Assembly (NCBI RefSeq): GCF_030382115.1
Contig: NZ_JAUDRJ010000003.1
Location: forward strand, 7,068,166-7,106,142
Direction of reading: 5' to 3'
Length of the DNA: 37,977 nt
Source: Nostoc sp. GT001
GTDB taxonomy: Bacteria; Cyanobacteriota; Cyanobacteriia; Cyanobacteriales; Nostocaceae
Positions 18,201-26,714 of the stretch are shown piece by piece. A program made the translations under genes and the position numbers. Positions within the stretch are counted from its first letter, which is position 1; every line of letters starts with the position of its first letter. The notes under the pieces were generated by a model, which saw only the letters and a program-made list of their open reading frames with translations, did not search any database and had not been told where the DNA came from.

Positions 18201-21016
18201 TTTGGCTTTATCGCGTCCATCCACAAGATATTGAACTGATATCGGAAAAATTTTCTCACCTGATTAAGCAGGAGTACATTTCTTACGAATACCGTTGGTT
18301 ACACGCTGACGGAACTTATCACTGGTTCTACGAAAAGATGAGGTTAATTCGTGACGAAGCAAATTCCCCGATCGAATGGGTTGGTTATTGGGCAGATATT
18401 AACGATCGCAAATTAGCAGAACTAGCTTTGCAGTCAGGTCAGCAACGATATCAACTTTTAGCAGAAGCCTCACCAGCTTGTATATTTCATACTGATGTCG
18501 ATGGCAATGTTTTATATTTTAATCAACGCTGGAGTGAAATTACTGGATGTAGTTTAGAAAATTCTCTGGGAACAGGTTGGGCAAATGCCGTACATCCAGA
18601 CGACCGCGAACAGCTATTGTTGGCATGGAATCAAGCAACAGTCGCTAAATCAACCTATAAGTACGAACATCGTTTCTTACATGACGATGATAATACAGTC
18701 GTCTGGGTAATTTGTCATGCTTTGCCAGAATTTAGAGATGATGGAGAAATTAAAGGTTACATCGGTACAATTACAGATATTACCGAGAGAAAATTGGCAG
18801 AAGAAGCCTTACGTGAGAGTGCAGAGCGAGAAAGAGCGATCGCGCAAGTGATTCAAAGAATGCGCCAAACACTGGATTTAGAGACGATATTTGCGGCGAC
18901 AACCGAAGAATTACGCCAAGTACTCAACTGCGATCGGGTTGTTGTCTATCGCTTCAATCCCAACTGGAATGGCGAATTTGTTTCTGAATCAGTGGGTAAC
19001 GATTGGATTTCTCTCATAGAAGAACACAACAACGATCCTCATCTCACAGAAGGTGTTTTACAAGATGGACGTTGCCTAGCGAAAATTTTGGATAGTGCGG
19101 ATAACCAGATGGAATATTCTGACCTGCAAGCAACCCCAGGTGCAAGTTTCCTCTGTGTCCCAGACATTTACAACGCTGAGTTTCATCCTGCTTATATCAA
19201 TCTCTTAGAGCGATTTCAGGCTAAAGCCTACATTATTGTTCCGATTTTACATGGTAGTCAGCTTTGGGGATTGCTGGCGAGTTATCAAAATTCCGATCCC
19301 CGCCAATGGAAACCAGGAGAAATCAACATCGTAGTTCAAATTGGCAATCAGTTGGGTGTTGCTTTACAACAGGCACAATTGCTAGCGCAAACTCAAAGGC
19401 AGTCACAAGCATTGCAAGAAGCTGTAATCATTGCTGATGCTGCTAACCGCGCCAAAAGCGAATTCCTGGCCAACATGAGTCACGAACTGCGTACTCCACT
19501 CAACGCCATCCTCGGTTTTACCCAAGTCATGAGCCACGATCGTGATTTATCAACTGAACATCAGCAAAATCTAGCAATCATCAATCGTGCTGGCGAACAT
19601 CTCCTGAATTTAATCAACGATATTTTGGAAATGTCTAAAATCGAAGCTGGGAGAATAACCTTAAATCTCAACAGTTTTGACTTAATTCGCCTCTTGGAAA
19701 ACCTTAAAGAGATGTTGCGCTTCCGCGCCACCTCCAAAGGATTGGAATTGGTCTTTGAATATACATCTCACCTTCCCCAATACATCCAAGTTGACGAAAG
19801 TAAACTGCGTCAAGTCTTGCTTAACCTCCTGGGAAATGCCATCAAATTTACCGATACTGGCAGGGTGACGCTGCGGGTGGGGATGGGGGAGCAGGGGAGC
19901 AGGGGAGCAGGGGAGCAGGGGAGCAGGGGAGCAGAGGAGCAGGGGAGCAGGGGAGAAGTAGCAGTAAGTCTTTCCCCTCTGCCCCTCTGCCCCTTTGCAC
20001 CTCTGCCTCTTCCTATGCCCAATTCCCAATTCCTAACCTTTGAGGTACAAGATACTGGCCGCGGTATTGCCCCACAAGAAATTGACTTGCTATTTGAAGC
20101 TTTTGGGCAAACTGAAACCGGAAGAAAATCGCAACAGGGAACAGGACTAGGTTTAGCAATTAGCCGCAAATATGTGCAACTAATGGGAGGAGATATTAGC
20201 GTCACCAGCACTATTGGCGAGGGAAGTAAATTTACTTTTGATATTCAAATTGGTCTAGCCACAGTCAGCGAAATCCAGATCCAACAAATTAGACCCCAAG
20301 TTATTAGTTTAGTGCCTGATCAAAGTGAATACCGTATTTTAGTGGTTGATGACTCCACAGATAGCCGTTTAGTGTTAAAGAAAATTCTGACATCTATCGG
20401 TTTTGTAGTCCAGGAAGCAATAAATGGCATGGAAGCGATCGCACTTTGGCAGACATGGCAACCACATCTAATTTTAATGGATATGCGGATGCCAATTATG
20501 GACGGCTACGAAGCCACAAAAGTTATTAAAACTAGAGAAGAAACCTTAATCCAAAATACCGAATCCCAAATACCCAATTGGAAGACCATTATTATTGCCT
20601 TAACTGCTAATGCTTTTGAGGAACAACGAGAGGCAATAATCAAAGCGGGTTGCGATGATTATATTAACAAGCCTTTCCGTGAGGAAGAATTACTAGAAAA
20701 GTTGAGCGAATATTTGGGAGTTCAATATATTTATCAAGAAGAAAGCTATCAGTTAACAAATCTAAAGCAACAAAGACCAAAATCAATGTTGACACTCACA
20801 GATTTAGTAACTCTATTATCTGAAATGCCGCCTGAATGGGTGAAACAAGTGTACACTGCCGCAGCCCAATGTAGTGATGACCTGATTTTAGAATTGATTG
20901 AGCAAATACCCTTAGAAAATGCTGTACTGCAAAATTTTATCAAGAATTTAGCTCATGATTTCCAGTTTGAGAAAATCATGGAATTGACGAGTATTGCAGG
21001 AGTCTTATCCAGCTAA
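15263..21016 (+). CDS. multi-PAS/GAF hybrid histidine kinase with degenerate N-terminal receiver
   Basis: A 1917-residue cytosolic signalling protein. Domain order: receiver (5-123) with Asn56 where phospho-Asp belongs and Gln108 for the conserved Lys; coiled coil (125-165); PAS (195-310); GAF (330-490); PAS (500-618); GAF (620-785); PAS (795-915); PAS/PAC (930-1050); PAS/PAC (1060-1180); phytochrome-type GAF (1195-1375) lacking the bilin Cys (HPAYI in its place); HisKA with His1407 (NMSHELRTPLN); HATPase (N box about 1520-1528, DTGRGIA, GTGLGLAIS); C-terminal receiver (1692-1817) with intact Asp1740 and Lys1803. So only the last receiver can take the phosphoryl group. An array of 8-bp repeats is inserted in frame inside the ATPase domain. 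The signal sensed is unknown. Confidence 0.95.
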   Translation: MDAQKIKILLVDDNLENLHFLSDILQHQGYQVESVIFGQLAINTAIASPPDLLLLNVLIIERDGYEVCQYLKAKDQTQEIPIILFGIFDDFFEKINVFNLGDIDYITQPFQTKEVLLRVQNQLTLQRLKKQLKEKNAQLQQEIKERQRITVELNIRDRQIKDIFKEIPVSISKAFCREVYRSERLVVEAALKKSESQYRLLVETSQDMIWSVGIDGLITFVNPAVKQIYGYEPQEMIGCALIDFISPTQVAQDKVAFERVLQGKSIFQHETTCVAKDGTLLYLMLNAIALRNEEGQVIGMTGTASNITQRRGIEKLLQESAIKLRNHNLVLTQLAQNQTLYQGDLKAALSIITETAVNNIGVERASVWLYDETGMKIQCFDLFEGSRNQHNEGLFLSATDYPVYFAALQQNQSIAADDAHTDPRIKEFSASYSRLNITSILDTPVRLEGKTVGVLCLEAVEVTHHWTLEDQNFARSLGNLVSLVLEAKERQRAEAARRASEEKLASAFRSSPDPIALITVPNKRYIEVNDSFCRFFGYSRSQVIDRTDEELHIWVNPEEYHFLINILQETKAIRNYEIDVCTATGEIRTTLLSAEMIEIDGQWYVLGTAKDITERKQAENESRLLLLTTQAITRASDVNSALAVVLRLICHTIGWDFGEAWLPNKDGTVLEHSLGWYGEESSLEEFCQQSQTVKFALGVGLPGRVWQNQEPEWIEDVSKVTQPVFLRSPQAAKVGFKAGFGVPILAGNQVLAVLVFFKRSSVLVDRRLLLLVSAVAAQLGGLIERKTLEQELALREARLNAFFSSAPVGMNIVDNQLRFVQINQLLAEINGLPQQDHIGKTIHEVLPDIAPVVEPIYQQVLVTGQPILNQELSSASIKQPDIIRHFLASYFPIVSEGDRPSGVGTVLVEISELHAALRERKHVEQELRLANERLQYLLTSSPVVIYSSKTSEDFSITFISENVKEMVGYEAREFIDNSSFWLYRVHPQDIELISEKFSHLIKQEYISYEYRWLHADGTYHWFYEKMRLIRDEANSPIEWVGYWADINDRKLAELALQSGQQRYQLLAEASPACIFHTDVDGNVLYFNQRWSEITGCSLENSLGTGWANAVHPDDREQLLLAWNQATVAKSTYKYEHRFLHDDDNTVVWVICHALPEFRDDGEIKGYIGTITDITERKLAEEALRESAERERAIAQVIQRMRQTLDLETIFAATTEELRQVLNCDRVVVYRFNPNWNGEFVSESVGNDWISLIEEHNNDPHLTEGVLQDGRCLAKILDSADNQMEYSDLQATPGASFLCVPDIYNAEFHPAYINLLERFQAKAYIIVPILHGSQLWGLLASYQNSDPRQWKPGEINIVVQIGNQLGVALQQAQLLAQTQRQSQALQEAVIIADAANRAKSEFLANMSHELRTPLNAILGFTQVMSHDRDLSTEHQQNLAIINRAGEHLLNLINDILEMSKIEAGRITLNLNSFDLIRLLENLKEMLRFRATSKGLELVFEYTSHLPQYIQVDESKLRQVLLNLLGNAIKFTDTGRVTLRVGMGEQGSRGAGEQGSRGAEEQGSRGEVAVSLSPLPLCPFAPLPLPMPNSQFLTFEVQDTGRGIAPQEIDLLFEAFGQTETGRKSQQGTGLGLAISRKYVQLMGGDISVTSTIGEGSKFTFDIQIGLATVSEIQIQQIRPQVISLVPDQSEYRILVVDDSTDSRLVLKKILTSIGFVVQEAINGMEAIALWQTWQPHLILMDMRMPIMDGYEATKVIKTREETLIQNTESQIPNWKTIIIALTANAFEEQREAIIKAGCDDYINKPFREEELLEKLSEYLGVQYIYQEESYQLTNLKQQRPKSMLTLTDLVTLLSEMPPEWVKQVYTAAAQCSDDLILELIEQIPLENAVLQNFIKNLAHDFQFEKIMELTSIAGVLSS
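19886..20030 (+). repeat. in-frame 8-bp tandem repeat and its inverted partner inside the kinase ATPase domain
   Basis: Nine head-to-tail copies of ggggagca (19886-19957; copies 7 and 9 each have one change) encode an 8-residue repeat GEQGSRGA. They are followed by cccctctg/cccttt units encoding a Pro/Leu-rich stretch up to 20030. The block falls between the N box and the DTGRGIA box, where relatives have a short loop. It matches the intergenic repeats at 10877-11030 and 36797-36900. Confidence 0.88.
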
Positions 21017-21041
21017 TAAAAATTGATGGTTAAGCAAGTTC

Positions 21042-21091
21042 GTAGTAAGCACTTTAGTCCTTAATTTTCTCAGCACTAAAGTGCTTACTAC
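21042..21091. repeat. perfect 17-bp inverted repeat, possible bidirectional terminator
   Basis: gtagtaagcactttagt (21042-21058) and its exact inverse (21075-21091) enclose 16 nt. It lies between the convergent hybrid kinase and ABC1 kinase genes, a good place for a bidirectional terminator. It is the best-preserved copy of the family also found at 834-891 and 13578-13624. Confidence 0.75.
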
Positions 21092-21145
21092 AAACTTCAA
21101 TTTTAGATTTTTATTTCAATTCAAAGTCCAAAATTCAAGATGATT

Positions 21146-22792
21146 TTACCGTAAACGTCCCGATCGCAATGTACTAATAATTAACCACAAACCCAATAAA
21201 CTAGCGACTGCAAACAGGATGGTACTTAAAAAAGATAGCTGAGTTGTTTGCGCTCTGGTGGAAATAATTGCCGCACCCATAATCAGCGAACCCACTAAAA
21301 TACTAAAAGATAGTCGGTTAGCGGCATCGTCCATAGTGCGCCGGACACCATCTAACCCCCGCAGCGATAGATTCCACTGTAGGGTTTCTGAGGTAACTCG
21401 GTCTAATAAGAGTTCGATTTGGCGAGGAGATTGGAGAGACAGACTTTTAATATCTAAAGCTGTCCGTAATAGCGATCGCACTGGATTATCGCCCAGTAAT
21501 TGCCGACGAAACAAGTCTGTAATTAATGGTTTGACTTCATCAAAAAAGTTAAGCTCTGGGTTGAATGTCCGCGCTACCCCTTCTAAATTTGCTAGGGTTT
21601 TGGCATACAAACCCATATTACTAGGTAATCTAATTTTATTGTTGCGGGCAACTTGTAAAACTTCATAAATTATCTGACTGAAGTTTATTTGCGTGAGGCT
21701 GACGTTGTGATATTTTCGCAACATGCGATCGTAATCATTTTCTAACCGCGACAAAATTACTGGTTGAGCAGAATCTGATAGTTGCAAAGTTAACTGAGCG
21801 CACCTTTGAGCATCTAAATCAACGATCGCTAACAACATCTCTGTTAATATCTGCTGTGTCCGGGGATCAAGTCTTCCCACCATGCCACAATCTAAAAGAG
21901 CGACACGCCCATCTTTGAGATAAAACAAGTTTCCCGGATGGGGATCAGCGTGAAAAAAGCCATCAATATATAGTTGCTGGAAAAATACCCGAAACAACAA
22001 AGTAGTTATTTCTTTACGCTTTTCGGCAGGATCTTTAACGTTGGGGTCATTATCCAAATCCGCCGCCAGGAACGGCACTCCATCCAGCCATTCCATTACC
22101 AGCAATTTCTCTGTGGTCAACTCCCAGTTAATTTCCGCCACCATTATTTGTGTGGGATCGTACCAGCGACTCTTGGATAAGTTGCGCCGCAGCTGGTCTG
22201 TAAAACCCGCTTCCCGTGTAAAATCTAACTCGGCTTCTAAGGCTTTAGTAAATTCTTCGGCGATGGATTTGATTTCGTAGGTTTGCCCAAAATCAGTTCG
22301 CGCCACTAAATCGGCAATACCTTGAATTAAAGCAATATCTTGAGCAATAGTAATATCAATTCCTGGACGTTGCACTTTTAGAGCGACTTCTCGACCGTCT
22401 GCTAGTGTAGCGCGATGTGTCTGAGCAATCGATCCGGCTGCTACGGGGATCGGGTTAACAGTGCTGAAGGTTTCTGCTAATGGACGTTTTAATTCTTTGC
22501 GGAGGATTATTTCTATCTCTGACCAAGGAACTGGCGGTACTTCATCTTGTAGAGTTGACAATTCCTCAATATAGGAGGCGCTCAGTAAGTCGGGGCGGGT
22601 AGAGAGTAGCTGACCAAGTTTGACGTAAACTGGCCCCAAGTCTACCAGAATATTTTTTAAAACCGCAGGTGTCGGCAGTTGGGGTTCATCAGCTTTGCCA
22701 CCAGTAAGTAACCTTCGCATATAGTCCCAGCCATTGCGAAGGAAGACTTCCAGGATTTCTCGTTGACGGGGAACAGTTTGGGTGAGGAACAT
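21146..22792 (-). CDS. ABC1/UbiB-family atypical protein kinase
   Basis: A member of the ABC1K (UbiB/ADCK) family, ATPase-like kinases that support quinone or isoprenoid-lipid metabolism at membranes; in cyanobacteria and plastids the exact substrates are mostly unknown. The 548-residue product has the family KxGQ motif (Lys58-Gln61 in YVKLGQLLSTRPDLL), the Ala-rich nucleotide loop PVAAGSIAQ (116-124), VALKVQRP with Lys139, HADPHPGN (281-288) and the metal-binding Asp301 in DCGMVG. Two hydrophobic segments end the protein (about 492-512 and 518-540), anchoring it in the membrane. It may be co-transcribed with the upstream yidD gene, 29 bp away on the same strand. Confidence 0.93.
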   Translation of the reverse strand: MFLTQTVPRQREILEVFLRNGWDYMRRLLTGGKADEPQLPTPAVLKNILVDLGPVYVKLGQLLSTRPDLLSASYIEELSTLQDEVPPVPWSEIEIILRKELKRPLAETFSTVNPIPVAAGSIAQTHRATLADGREVALKVQRPGIDITIAQDIALIQGIADLVARTDFGQTYEIKSIAEEFTKALEAELDFTREAGFTDQLRRNLSKSRWYDPTQIMVAEINWELTTEKLLVMEWLDGVPFLAADLDNDPNVKDPAEKRKEITTLLFRVFFQQLYIDGFFHADPHPGNLFYLKDGRVALLDCGMVGRLDPRTQQILTEMLLAIVDLDAQRCAQLTLQLSDSAQPVILSRLENDYDRMLRKYHNVSLTQINFSQIIYEVLQVARNNKIRLPSNMGLYAKTLANLEGVARTFNPELNFFDEVKPLITDLFRRQLLGDNPVRSLLRTALDIKSLSLQSPRQIELLLDRVTSETLQWNLSLRGLDGVRRTMDDAANRLSFSILVGSLIMGAAIISTRAQTTQLSFLSTILFAVASLLGLWLIISTLRSGRLR

Positions 22793-22821
22793 TTTGTAAA
22801 AAACTCAAAGAGGCAGAGGAG

Positions 22822-23118
22822 TTAAAGAGGTAAGCAGCAGGGGATGACAATACAACGGAAATCGGCTCTAGTTTTGATGCTTGCTAAAGTTTTGCTAGCT
22901 GCGGCACAATCTTGAAATCTTTTTATGGATGATTGTACGGCTTCGTGAAGCTTCTGTTCGTTCAGCATCCGTTTGACGTAATTAGAGCAGGAATCCCCGC
23001 CGTGTAATAAGCGATGGGAACAAGAAAATCCTTTAGACGGAGAAATATATTTTTGATAAGCAGTAATAGAGTCGATTGCCATTGTCTTGGCCAGAGGCTC
23101 AAAGCTAATAATGTCCAT
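22822..23118 (-). CDS. yidD: YidD-like membrane protein insertion efficiency factor
   Basis: YidD is a small membrane-associated protein that assists YidC-dependent membrane protein insertion. The 98-residue product shows ITAYQKYISPSKGFSCSHR, then GGDSCSNYVKRML, matching the YidD pattern (YQ-ISP-G-C, Cys-S-Y) in its cyanobacterial variant, and ends with CIVIPCCLPL. The His-rich tail of the E. coli protein is absent. Met13 (MAIDSITAYQ) is an alternative start. It precedes the ABC1 kinase gene by 29 bp. The family assignment is good but the sequence is divergent from proteobacterial YidD. Confidence 0.8.
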   Translation of the reverse strand: MDIISFEPLAKTMAIDSITAYQKYISPSKGFSCSHRLLHGGDSCSNYVKRMLNEQKLHEAVQSSIKRFQDCAAASKTLASIKTRADFRCIVIPCCLPL

Positions 23119-23196
23119 AACTGTCAGATAAAATAACAGACTGTCAAGTTATAATGGGAAAATAGACTTTTTCGCCTCTGCCAAGGGTTCTAACTT

Positions 23197-24261
23197 TTAT
23201 AGCAGGTCAGTAAATCGGGAATCACTTTGGAGAATTTTAAGGATCTGCTTGATTTCCTGGGTACGTTCTTTTTTGACAACGAGGGTGACATTGCGATCGC
23301 GCACAATCACCACATCCTCTAAACCAATAGTAACAACTACATCTTCTGGGTTTGAGGCGTAAATAATCGCCCCTTGCGTATCTAAACCTACGTGAGTAGC
23401 GAGTTCCACGTTTGGAGTATCTTCCGTTTTCAGTAAACGTTCGATCGCATTCCAATCTCCTAAATCATCCCAACCAAAATCAACTGGCAAAACGTATGCT
23501 AGAGTTGTCTTTTCCATTAACGCATAGTCTATACTCTTCTTAGGCAACTGGGGATAGATATCAGGGCCATGTTGTTCTAAAGGTTCGATAATTTCTGGAG
23601 CATGGGTATGTAGTTCCTTGAGAACAACCCCCGCCCGAAAAACGAACATTCCACTATTCCAGCTAAAACGTCCCGTAGATAAAAAAGTCTCTGCCGTTTC
23701 TCGGTCGGGCTTTTCAGTAAAGCGGTTCACGTGATAAGCTGGCAACTCATTAAAGCTACCTATTTTTTCACCTTGTTCAATGTAGCCGTAACCGGTTGAT
23801 GGAAAAGTAGGCTTGATCCCCAGTGTAACGATCGCTGCTGTGCTTGTTGCCAGTTGCGTAGCTGCATTTAATGTGTGTGCAAAGGCCTCTTGGTCAGCAA
23901 TCCAGTGGTCAGCAGGGAAAAAGCCAATCACAGCGTCTTCACCATAGCGCCGTTTGATTTCTAAACTTGTCCAAGCAACGGCTGCGGCAGTGTCTCTTCC
24001 TTCCGACTCAATCAGTAAGTTTTCAACTGGTAGATCGGGTAGTTGTTGTCTTACGCCTTCAGCTATCTGACTAGAAGTGATAACCCACAAGGAATCCCAT
24101 CCGCCACCGAGTTCAATCAATCGATCGGCGGTTGCTTGTAATAGACTTCTAGAGCTACCATCAAGACTTAAAAATTGCTTGGGTCGGTCTTTGCGGCTTA
24201 GGGGCCAAAAACGTTCACCTTTACCACCAGCTAGGATTACGGGGAACAATAAAGTATTCAT
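23197..24261 (-). CDS. manC: mannose-1-phosphate guanylyltransferase
   Basis: Makes GDP-mannose from mannose-1-phosphate and GTP for exopolysaccharide, glycan or fucose pathways. The 354-residue protein is the nucleotidyltransferase half only, without a phosphomannose isomerase domain. Motifs: ILAGGKGERFWPLSR (9-23, nucleotide binding), RPKQFL, the metal-site PADH (116-119), GYGYIE (157-162), FTEKP (181-185) and WNSGMFVF. A GTG four codons upstream is in frame, but MNTLLFPVILAGG is the usual family start. It diverges from the LCP gene, with a 115-bp shared upstream region. Envelope-polymer genes on both sides fit a role in surface glycans. Confidence 0.92.
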   Translation of the reverse strand: MNTLLFPVILAGGKGERFWPLSRKDRPKQFLSLDGSSRSLLQATADRLIELGGGWDSLWVITSSQIAEGVRQQLPDLPVENLLIESEGRDTAAAVAWTSLEIKRRYGEDAVIGFFPADHWIADQEAFAHTLNAATQLATSTAAIVTLGIKPTFPSTGYGYIEQGEKIGSFNELPAYHVNRFTEKPDRETAETFLSTGRFSWNSGMFVFRAGVVLKELHTHAPEIIEPLEQHGPDIYPQLPKKSIDYALMEKTTLAYVLPVDFGWDDLGDWNAIERLLKTEDTPNVELATHVGLDTQGAIIYASNPEDVVVTIGLEDVVIVRDRNVTLVVKKERTQEIKQILKILQSDSRFTDLL

Positions 24262-24376
24262 GTTGTCATACACGCCTACCGAAGAACATTACAAGTTTAC
24301 AGTGAGCTTTTCCACTGGCAATATTTGTAGCTTGGATTAACATACTTTTAGGGAGTGGTTGAGTGGGGAGATAATT

Positions 24377-25894
24377 GTGATAAAACAAGTCGAATGGTCG
24401 GAAAATCCGGTTACGTCTCAGCAAGTAGTAGAGTTTGAAAGTGACGTGCGATCGTCGCAACTTCAACGGATAGAAAATCAAGTAATACCAGCACCAGTAG
24501 CCGACTCAGAGGAGGAGGTCGAACTAAACCAGCCAGCGAATCCGAACCGTAGCGTCGTCGAATCTGTGGGTGCGTTTCCTAATCAGCTTTCTGAGAGACT
24601 GGGCTTAACCATGCCTCGATGGCTGTTATGGTTTATGACGGTTGTCATTGGCATCATCTTATCTGGGCTGCTGGTGTCAACATTAGCGCTGTGGACTCCT
24701 TTATGGAGCAATCTAGATCGAACAGATGAAGATTTAGGAACTACTGCTAAAGACGAAGTAAAAATCCCATTACCAGGGGAGTTATGGAGCAAACTCTCCC
24801 AGTACAAGCTTTCACGTCCGATGAATATTTTAATCATGGGGATTGAACCAGTCAGCGGTACCGTTGATGGCTCACCAGAAAGCTTTGCCGGGAAAAGCGA
24901 CTCCATGCTACTGGTACGACTGAACCCTAGTGAAAAATCTGTAAGGGTGCTTTCCATTCCCAGAGATACAATGATCGCCATCCCCGAAAAGGGAGAAAAG
25001 GGATTAACTAAGGTATCTGATGCCAATGCCAAAGGCGGCCCAGTCTTAGCAGCAAGGGTAGTTAGCCGTACCTTAAACAACGCCCCAATCGATCGTTACA
25101 TCCGTATTTCTACCAGCGGCTTACGGCAGTTAGTCGATCAGTTAGGCGGAGTAGAAGTCTTTGTTCCCCAATCAATGGAATATAAAGACTCCAGCAGTCG
25201 GCTGTCGATTAATTTAGTCAGTGGTTGGCAAACCCTCAACGGCGAACAAGCTGAACAGTTTGCCCGATTCCGCGAACCAGGTTTGGGAGATTTGCCGAGA
25301 GTACAGCGTCAGCAAGCACTAACAGCAGCCCTGCTGCAACGCTTAAATAGTCCTACTATCTTACCCAGGTTGCCTCAATTAACTCGCTTGATGCGAAAAT
25401 ACTTTGATACCAACCTGAAGATGGAAGAAATGATGGCGTTGGTAAATTTCGGACTCAACCTAGATCGGGATAATTTCCAAATGACCGTGTTGCCTGGTAC
25501 TTTTAGCCGCTTTAGCAAAGACCCTGATAGCTATTGGCTAAATATGACTGGACAACAGAGCCTGTTGAATGATTATGTTGGGGTAAATGTACCTGGTCTA
25601 AAGCCAGATATGCGTCAGGTTCCTAACCTCAAAATTGCTATTCAAAATGCTTCTAATCAACCTCAGCTAACTGAAAAAGTTATTGCTTATCTTAAACAGA
25701 AAGGCTTTAATAATATTTACAAAGTGCCTGATTGGCCGGATACTCAACGTCAAACTCAGATTATTGTCCAAAAAGGCAATCGACGAGTTGGGGTTGATTT
25801 GCAAAAAGTCTTAGGCTTGGGTCAAATCGAGGTAGCAGCGATTGGTGATTTAGAATCCGATCTGACAATCCGCATTGGGAAAGATTGGAAATAG
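24377..25894 (+). CDS. LytR-CpsA-Psr (LCP) family envelope glycopolymer transferase
   Basis: LCP enzymes attach lipid-linked glycopolymers to peptidoglycan. A cytosolic tail of about 80 residues, Glu/Pro-rich, precedes one transmembrane helix (about 82-106, LLWFMTVVIGIILSGLLVST). The LCP domain (about 145-335) contains MNILIMGIE, the KSDSMLLVRL motif (Asp175), SIPRDT (Arg196), and QFARFRE; a LytR-C domain follows (about 418-505, LKIAIQNAS). The GTG at 24377, preceded by GGGGAG, is chosen as start; an in-frame TTG at 24359 has its purine stretch too close. Length is then 505 residues. The acceptor in this cyanobacterium is unknown. A strong hairpin lies 56 bp downstream. Confidence 0.92.
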   Translation: MIKQVEWSENPVTSQQVVEFESDVRSSQLQRIENQVIPAPVADSEEEVELNQPANPNRSVVESVGAFPNQLSERLGLTMPRWLLWFMTVVIGIILSGLLVSTLALWTPLWSNLDRTDEDLGTTAKDEVKIPLPGELWSKLSQYKLSRPMNILIMGIEPVSGTVDGSPESFAGKSDSMLLVRLNPSEKSVRVLSIPRDTMIAIPEKGEKGLTKVSDANAKGGPVLAARVVSRTLNNAPIDRYIRISTSGLRQLVDQLGGVEVFVPQSMEYKDSSSRLSINLVSGWQTLNGEQAEQFARFREPGLGDLPRVQRQQALTAALLQRLNSPTILPRLPQLTRLMRKYFDTNLKMEEMMALVNFGLNLDRDNFQMTVLPGTFSRFSKDPDSYWLNMTGQQSLLNDYVGVNVPGLKPDMRQVPNLKIAIQNASNQPQLTEKVIAYLKQKGFNNIYKVPDWPDTQRQTQIIVQKGNRRVGVDLQKVLGLGQIEVAAIGDLESDLTIRIGKDWK

Positions 25895-25897
25895 CTA

Positions 25898-25926
25898 AGA
25901 GTAATTAGTCATTAGTCATTAGTCAT
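25898..25926. repeat. heptamer short tandem repeat (tagtcat)n
   Basis: About three to four copies of ttagtca directly after the LCP stop codon, the reverse complement of the array beside gap1 (9648-9700). Confidence 0.75.
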
Positions 25927-25950
25927 TGCTTAAATGACAAAGCGCAAAGT

Positions 25951-25975
25951 CTGATCGGAGGTTTCCTCCGATCAG
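25951..25975 (+). terminator. hairpin between LCP and pentapeptide genes
   Basis: ctgatcggagg and its exact inverse are separated by ttt, and flanking aaagt/acttt can extend the stem. It is well placed to end the LCP transcript, but there is no T-run after it, so an attenuator or repeat is also possible. Confidence 0.5.
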
Positions 25976-26027
25976 AACTTTGTAAGAGAGGACTAATGAC
26001 GAAGGACTACTGAAAAATAATAAAGTT

Positions 26028-26534
26028 ATGAAAAAGATTTTACTGCGTTTTTTGAGTTTGATTGTAATTTTGCTACTAGCCTTTGGGTGGATAATACTGA
26101 ATCCTAAGCCGGCCTTTGCTCAAATAAACACAATCAATTACAACAATATAAATTTAGAAAATCGTGACTTTTCTCATGCTGATTTGGCGGGTGTAACTTT
26201 TGTAGCAGCAGAAATGCGGGGGACAAATTTTCAAGGAGCGAATTTAACCAACGCAATTCTCACTAAAGGAGTTTTATTAAAGGCAAATTTGGAAGATGCG
26301 AACTTGAGCGGCGCTTTAGTCGATCGCGCCACTATGGATGGTGCTAACCTCAAGAATGCCATCTTTACGGAAGCCACTTTGACCCGCAGCCGCTTTTTTG
26401 ATGCTGATGTCACTGGTGCTGATTTTACCGATGCTTTAATTGACCGTTATCAAGTGTCGCTGCTGTGTGAAAGAGCCGATGGCGTAAATCCAGTTACGGG
26501 TGTGTCAACGCGAGATAGTTTGGGTTGTAAGTAG
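26028..26534 (+). CDS. exported pentapeptide-repeat protein
   Basis: A 168-residue protein with a signal peptide (MKKILLRFL plus a hydrophobic core, cleavage likely after PAFA at residue 31), so it is probably lumenal or periplasmic. From about residue 42 to 142 it is built of pentapeptide repeats of A(N/D)LXX type ([29 protein letters not shown]), which fold into a right-handed quadrilateral beta-helix. A short tail with two cysteines (LLCERADG ... SLGC) may form a disulfide, as in lumenal pentapeptide proteins of cyanobacteria. The biochemical role of these proteins is not established. The gene follows LCP on the same strand but behind a hairpin. Confidence 0.9.
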   Translation: MKKILLRFLSLIVILLLAFGWIILNPKPAFAQINTINYNNINLENRDFSHADLAGVTFVAAEMRGTNFQGANLTNAILTKGVLLKANLEDANLSGALVDRATMDGANLKNAIFTEATLTRSRFFDADVTGADFTDALIDRYQVSLLCERADGVNPVTGVSTRDSLGCK

Positions 26535-26714
26535 AGAATCTCCGCGTTGAGCATAAAAACAGAGACATTTTTGCGAAAAATCAACTCTGCGATCGCATCC
26601 CAAAAAACGTCCTAAACTATAACGCAATGGCAGTTATGATGCCTTTGGGGAACGGAGGAAACCCAGGCTCCCCTATTTAAGATTGACTGAAGAATTGTCA
26701 AAAATCAGTCGCCT

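Noticed and set aside
18843..19385. Last GAF of the hybrid kinase as a bilin-binding photoreceptor
   Set aside because: The chromophore Cys position reads HPAYI, with no Cys and no DXCF motif; probably a non-photoactive GAF.
19810..20211. Antisense ORF rich in Pro/Leu/Cys across the kinase repeat
   Set aside because: Produced by the tandem repeat on the opposite strand; the kinase frame is clearly the coding one.
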